Positions 62,898-64,000 of a stretch of DNA of 64,000 nucleotides are shown one piece after another (the stretch's first letter is position 1; the number at the start of each line of letters is the position of its first letter). This DNA is from Balneolales bacterium ANBcel1 (GTDB taxonomy: Bacteria > Bacteroidota > Rhodothermia > Balneolales > Natronogracilivirgulaceae): the NCBI GenBank assembly GCA_029688905.1, contig JARULB010000005.1:62001-126000 (forward strand), given 5' to 3'. Made by a program: the position numbers and the translations under genes. The notes under the pieces are model-generated. The model did not search any database. It saw nothing but the letters and a program-made list of their open reading frames with translations, and was not told where the DNA came from.

Positions 62898-63995
62898 TTA
62901 TTTCCCAATAACTTCGTTGCTCCACCGGATGATTGATTTTCCGACTTCCGGGTTGTATTCATCAAAAAGCTGCAGCACATGGCCGCCCACCAGTTTGTCA
63001 TAGGCTTCCTGCATGGTACCCGATTTTGCAAAATAGTGATCCGTGAGCGGATAAACCATAAGCGTGGCGTTGCCGGGGTGAAAATAATTGACGGTTCGGA
63101 CTATCTGTTCGTGCGCCGAAAGTGAATAGGCCTGGAAGTCGGATTCTCCGAACTGAACCAGTACCTGCGCGGTGGTATTCCTCCAGTTTTCCAGATGCGG
63201 CTCGTCTTGTATCTGGCGCCAGTATTCGGCATTCCGGCCGTATATGCGTCCACCGCCGTCGTACCCCATGGTTGACTGCAACAGGCTGTCCAGGCGGGGA
63301 TCCGCTGCCAGCTCTTCCAATGCCTCTCCCTTGATGAAGAACCGGTAGTTCAGCTCATAGCGATCGACAACAGACTGCTCGTGCGTGATGGGATCCATTC
63401 CGGCCAACTGATTCTGGACCCTGGCCAGGCCGGTCATGTATTCGAACCAGGACAGTGCCGATGTCCCGTAAACGATCACGCCGGCCACATCGTAACGCGC
63501 ACTCAGTGCCGGGGCAATCACACCGCCCATTGAGTGTCCGTAGATGATGATACGTGACGGGTCCACATAAGGCAGGGTTTTTAGTTTTTTCAATCCCTGC
63601 TCAAAGTTCTCAACTTCATCCAGCAGGTCGGTCGACTCGCATTCCGGAGTGTTCCAACTGTCGCCCAGCCCGCTCTTTTCGATGCGAAGTGTCACATAAC
63701 CGGCCTCGACATAGGCGTCCAGAATGCGTTTATAGGGGTGATTGTCCTGCCAGTACTCGATGGATGTGCAGGTATATCCCGGAATAAAAAGCATGGCCGG
63801 CATCGGTGTTTCGCCGGGGGGCTTGTTGATAATCACCCGCAGCAGTCCGTCCCGAAACGGAGCCGAGGTATAGATTACTTCCGAACCGGGGTGGGTCTCG
63901 TAGCCGCGCGACGCGAACGCATCTTCGAGTACAAGCTCTTCGCCATCTCTGACTATAACCGCCTTAACGGGATCTCCTTCACGACTTTGTGACAA
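62898..63995 (-). CDS. Alpha/beta hydrolase, cut by the window end
   Basis: At least 365 residues. The first usable codon here is a TTG at 63995, and the frame stays open through the window edge, so the true N-terminus, perhaps a signal peptide, is outside. The alpha/beta core shows LFIPGYTCTSIEYW (oxyanion region), RIIIYGHSMGGVIAPAL (nucleophile elbow) and a C-terminal YPLTDHYF with the catalytic His candidate. It groups with acyl-peptidase/dienelactone-type hydrolases. Together with the beta-lactamase-like gene 45 bases downstream it probably forms an operon. Confidence 0.8.
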   Translation of the reverse strand: MSQSREGDPVKAVIVRDGEELVLEDAFASRGYETHPGSEVIYTSAPFRDGLLRVIINKPPGETPMPAMLFIPGYTCTSIEYWQDNHPYKRILDAYVEAGYVTLRIEKSGLGDSWNTPECESTDLLDEVENFEQGLKKLKTLPYVDPSRIIIYGHSMGGVIAPALSARYDVAGVIVYGTSALSWFEYMTGLARVQNQLAGMDPITHEQSVVDRYELNYRFFIKGEALEELAADPRLDSLLQSTMGYDGGGRIYGRNAEYWRQIQDEPHLENWRNTTAQVLVQFGESDFQAYSLSAHEQIVRTVNYFHPGNATLMVYPLTDHYFAKSGTMQEAYDKLVGGHVLQLFDEYNPEVGKSIIRWSNEVIGK

Positions 63996-64000
63996 AATGG

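Overview
The window looks like a chromosomal segment of an aerobic member of the Bacteroidota/Rhodothermota/Balneolota assemblage. Three observations support this. Secreted proteins carry type IX secretion (T9SS) sorting domains with the QNYPNPFN-type signature. Bacteroidota-type promoter elements (TAnnTTTG) occur upstream of some genes. The carbamoyl-phosphate synthase large subunit is the short form without the allosteric domain. The genus is not identifiable by eye. Oxygen-dependent HemF and a HemY-type protoporphyrinogen oxidase point to aerobic heme synthesis. I see no phage, insertion sequence, integrase or CRISPR array; the segment looks like core genome.

Left part (0-21 kb): an acyl-CoA synthetase diverges from hemG. 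After a short accessory stretch comes a large leftward block holding the rest of the C5 heme pathway: hemL (coupled to an MFS transporter), hemB, hemF, hemE, a hemC-hemD fusion, hemA and hemH, with a sensor kinase/response regulator pair just upstream. Together with hemG, every step from glutamyl-tRNA to protoheme is encoded within about 16 kb. A Fic-domain protein that has lost the catalytic histidine sits between hemF and hemB, and the ferrochelatase carries an unusual cysteine-rich insertion. A CusF-like lipoprotein and an RRM protein lie between hemL and hemB.

Middle (21-40 kb): a DUF58 protein, a guanidino-group hydrolase, an AbgT transporter, carA-carB, ddl, an orphan peptide-type binding protein, nadK, mdh, a NYN/cold-shock-like fusion, a polysaccharide flippase, a HIT protein overlapping aroQ, tRNA-Lys and an MgtC/DUF4010 membrane protein.

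Right part (40-64 kb): a TPP riboswitch controls a TonB-dependent receptor, probably for thiamin. A VKOR/DsbA oxidative-folding pair and an M14 peptidase follow. Then come a T9SS-sorted subtilase, a hotdog thioesterase, a GNAT-nitrilase fusion, a YpdA-type reductase, 4.5S SRP RNA, tRNA-Ala, a TSP3/OmpA lipoprotein, a PorZ-like double-propeller protein, hydrolases, twin DoxX proteins, tRNA-Arg, a modular FISUMP surface protein with its sorting-like domain in an internal position, a serine beta-lactamase-fold protein and a hydrolase cut by the window end.

A recurrent oddity is that several conserved enzymes (acyl-CoA synthetase, HemG, Fic, HemC/HemD, CarA) carry hydrophilic, low-complexity insertions at domain junctions or loops.
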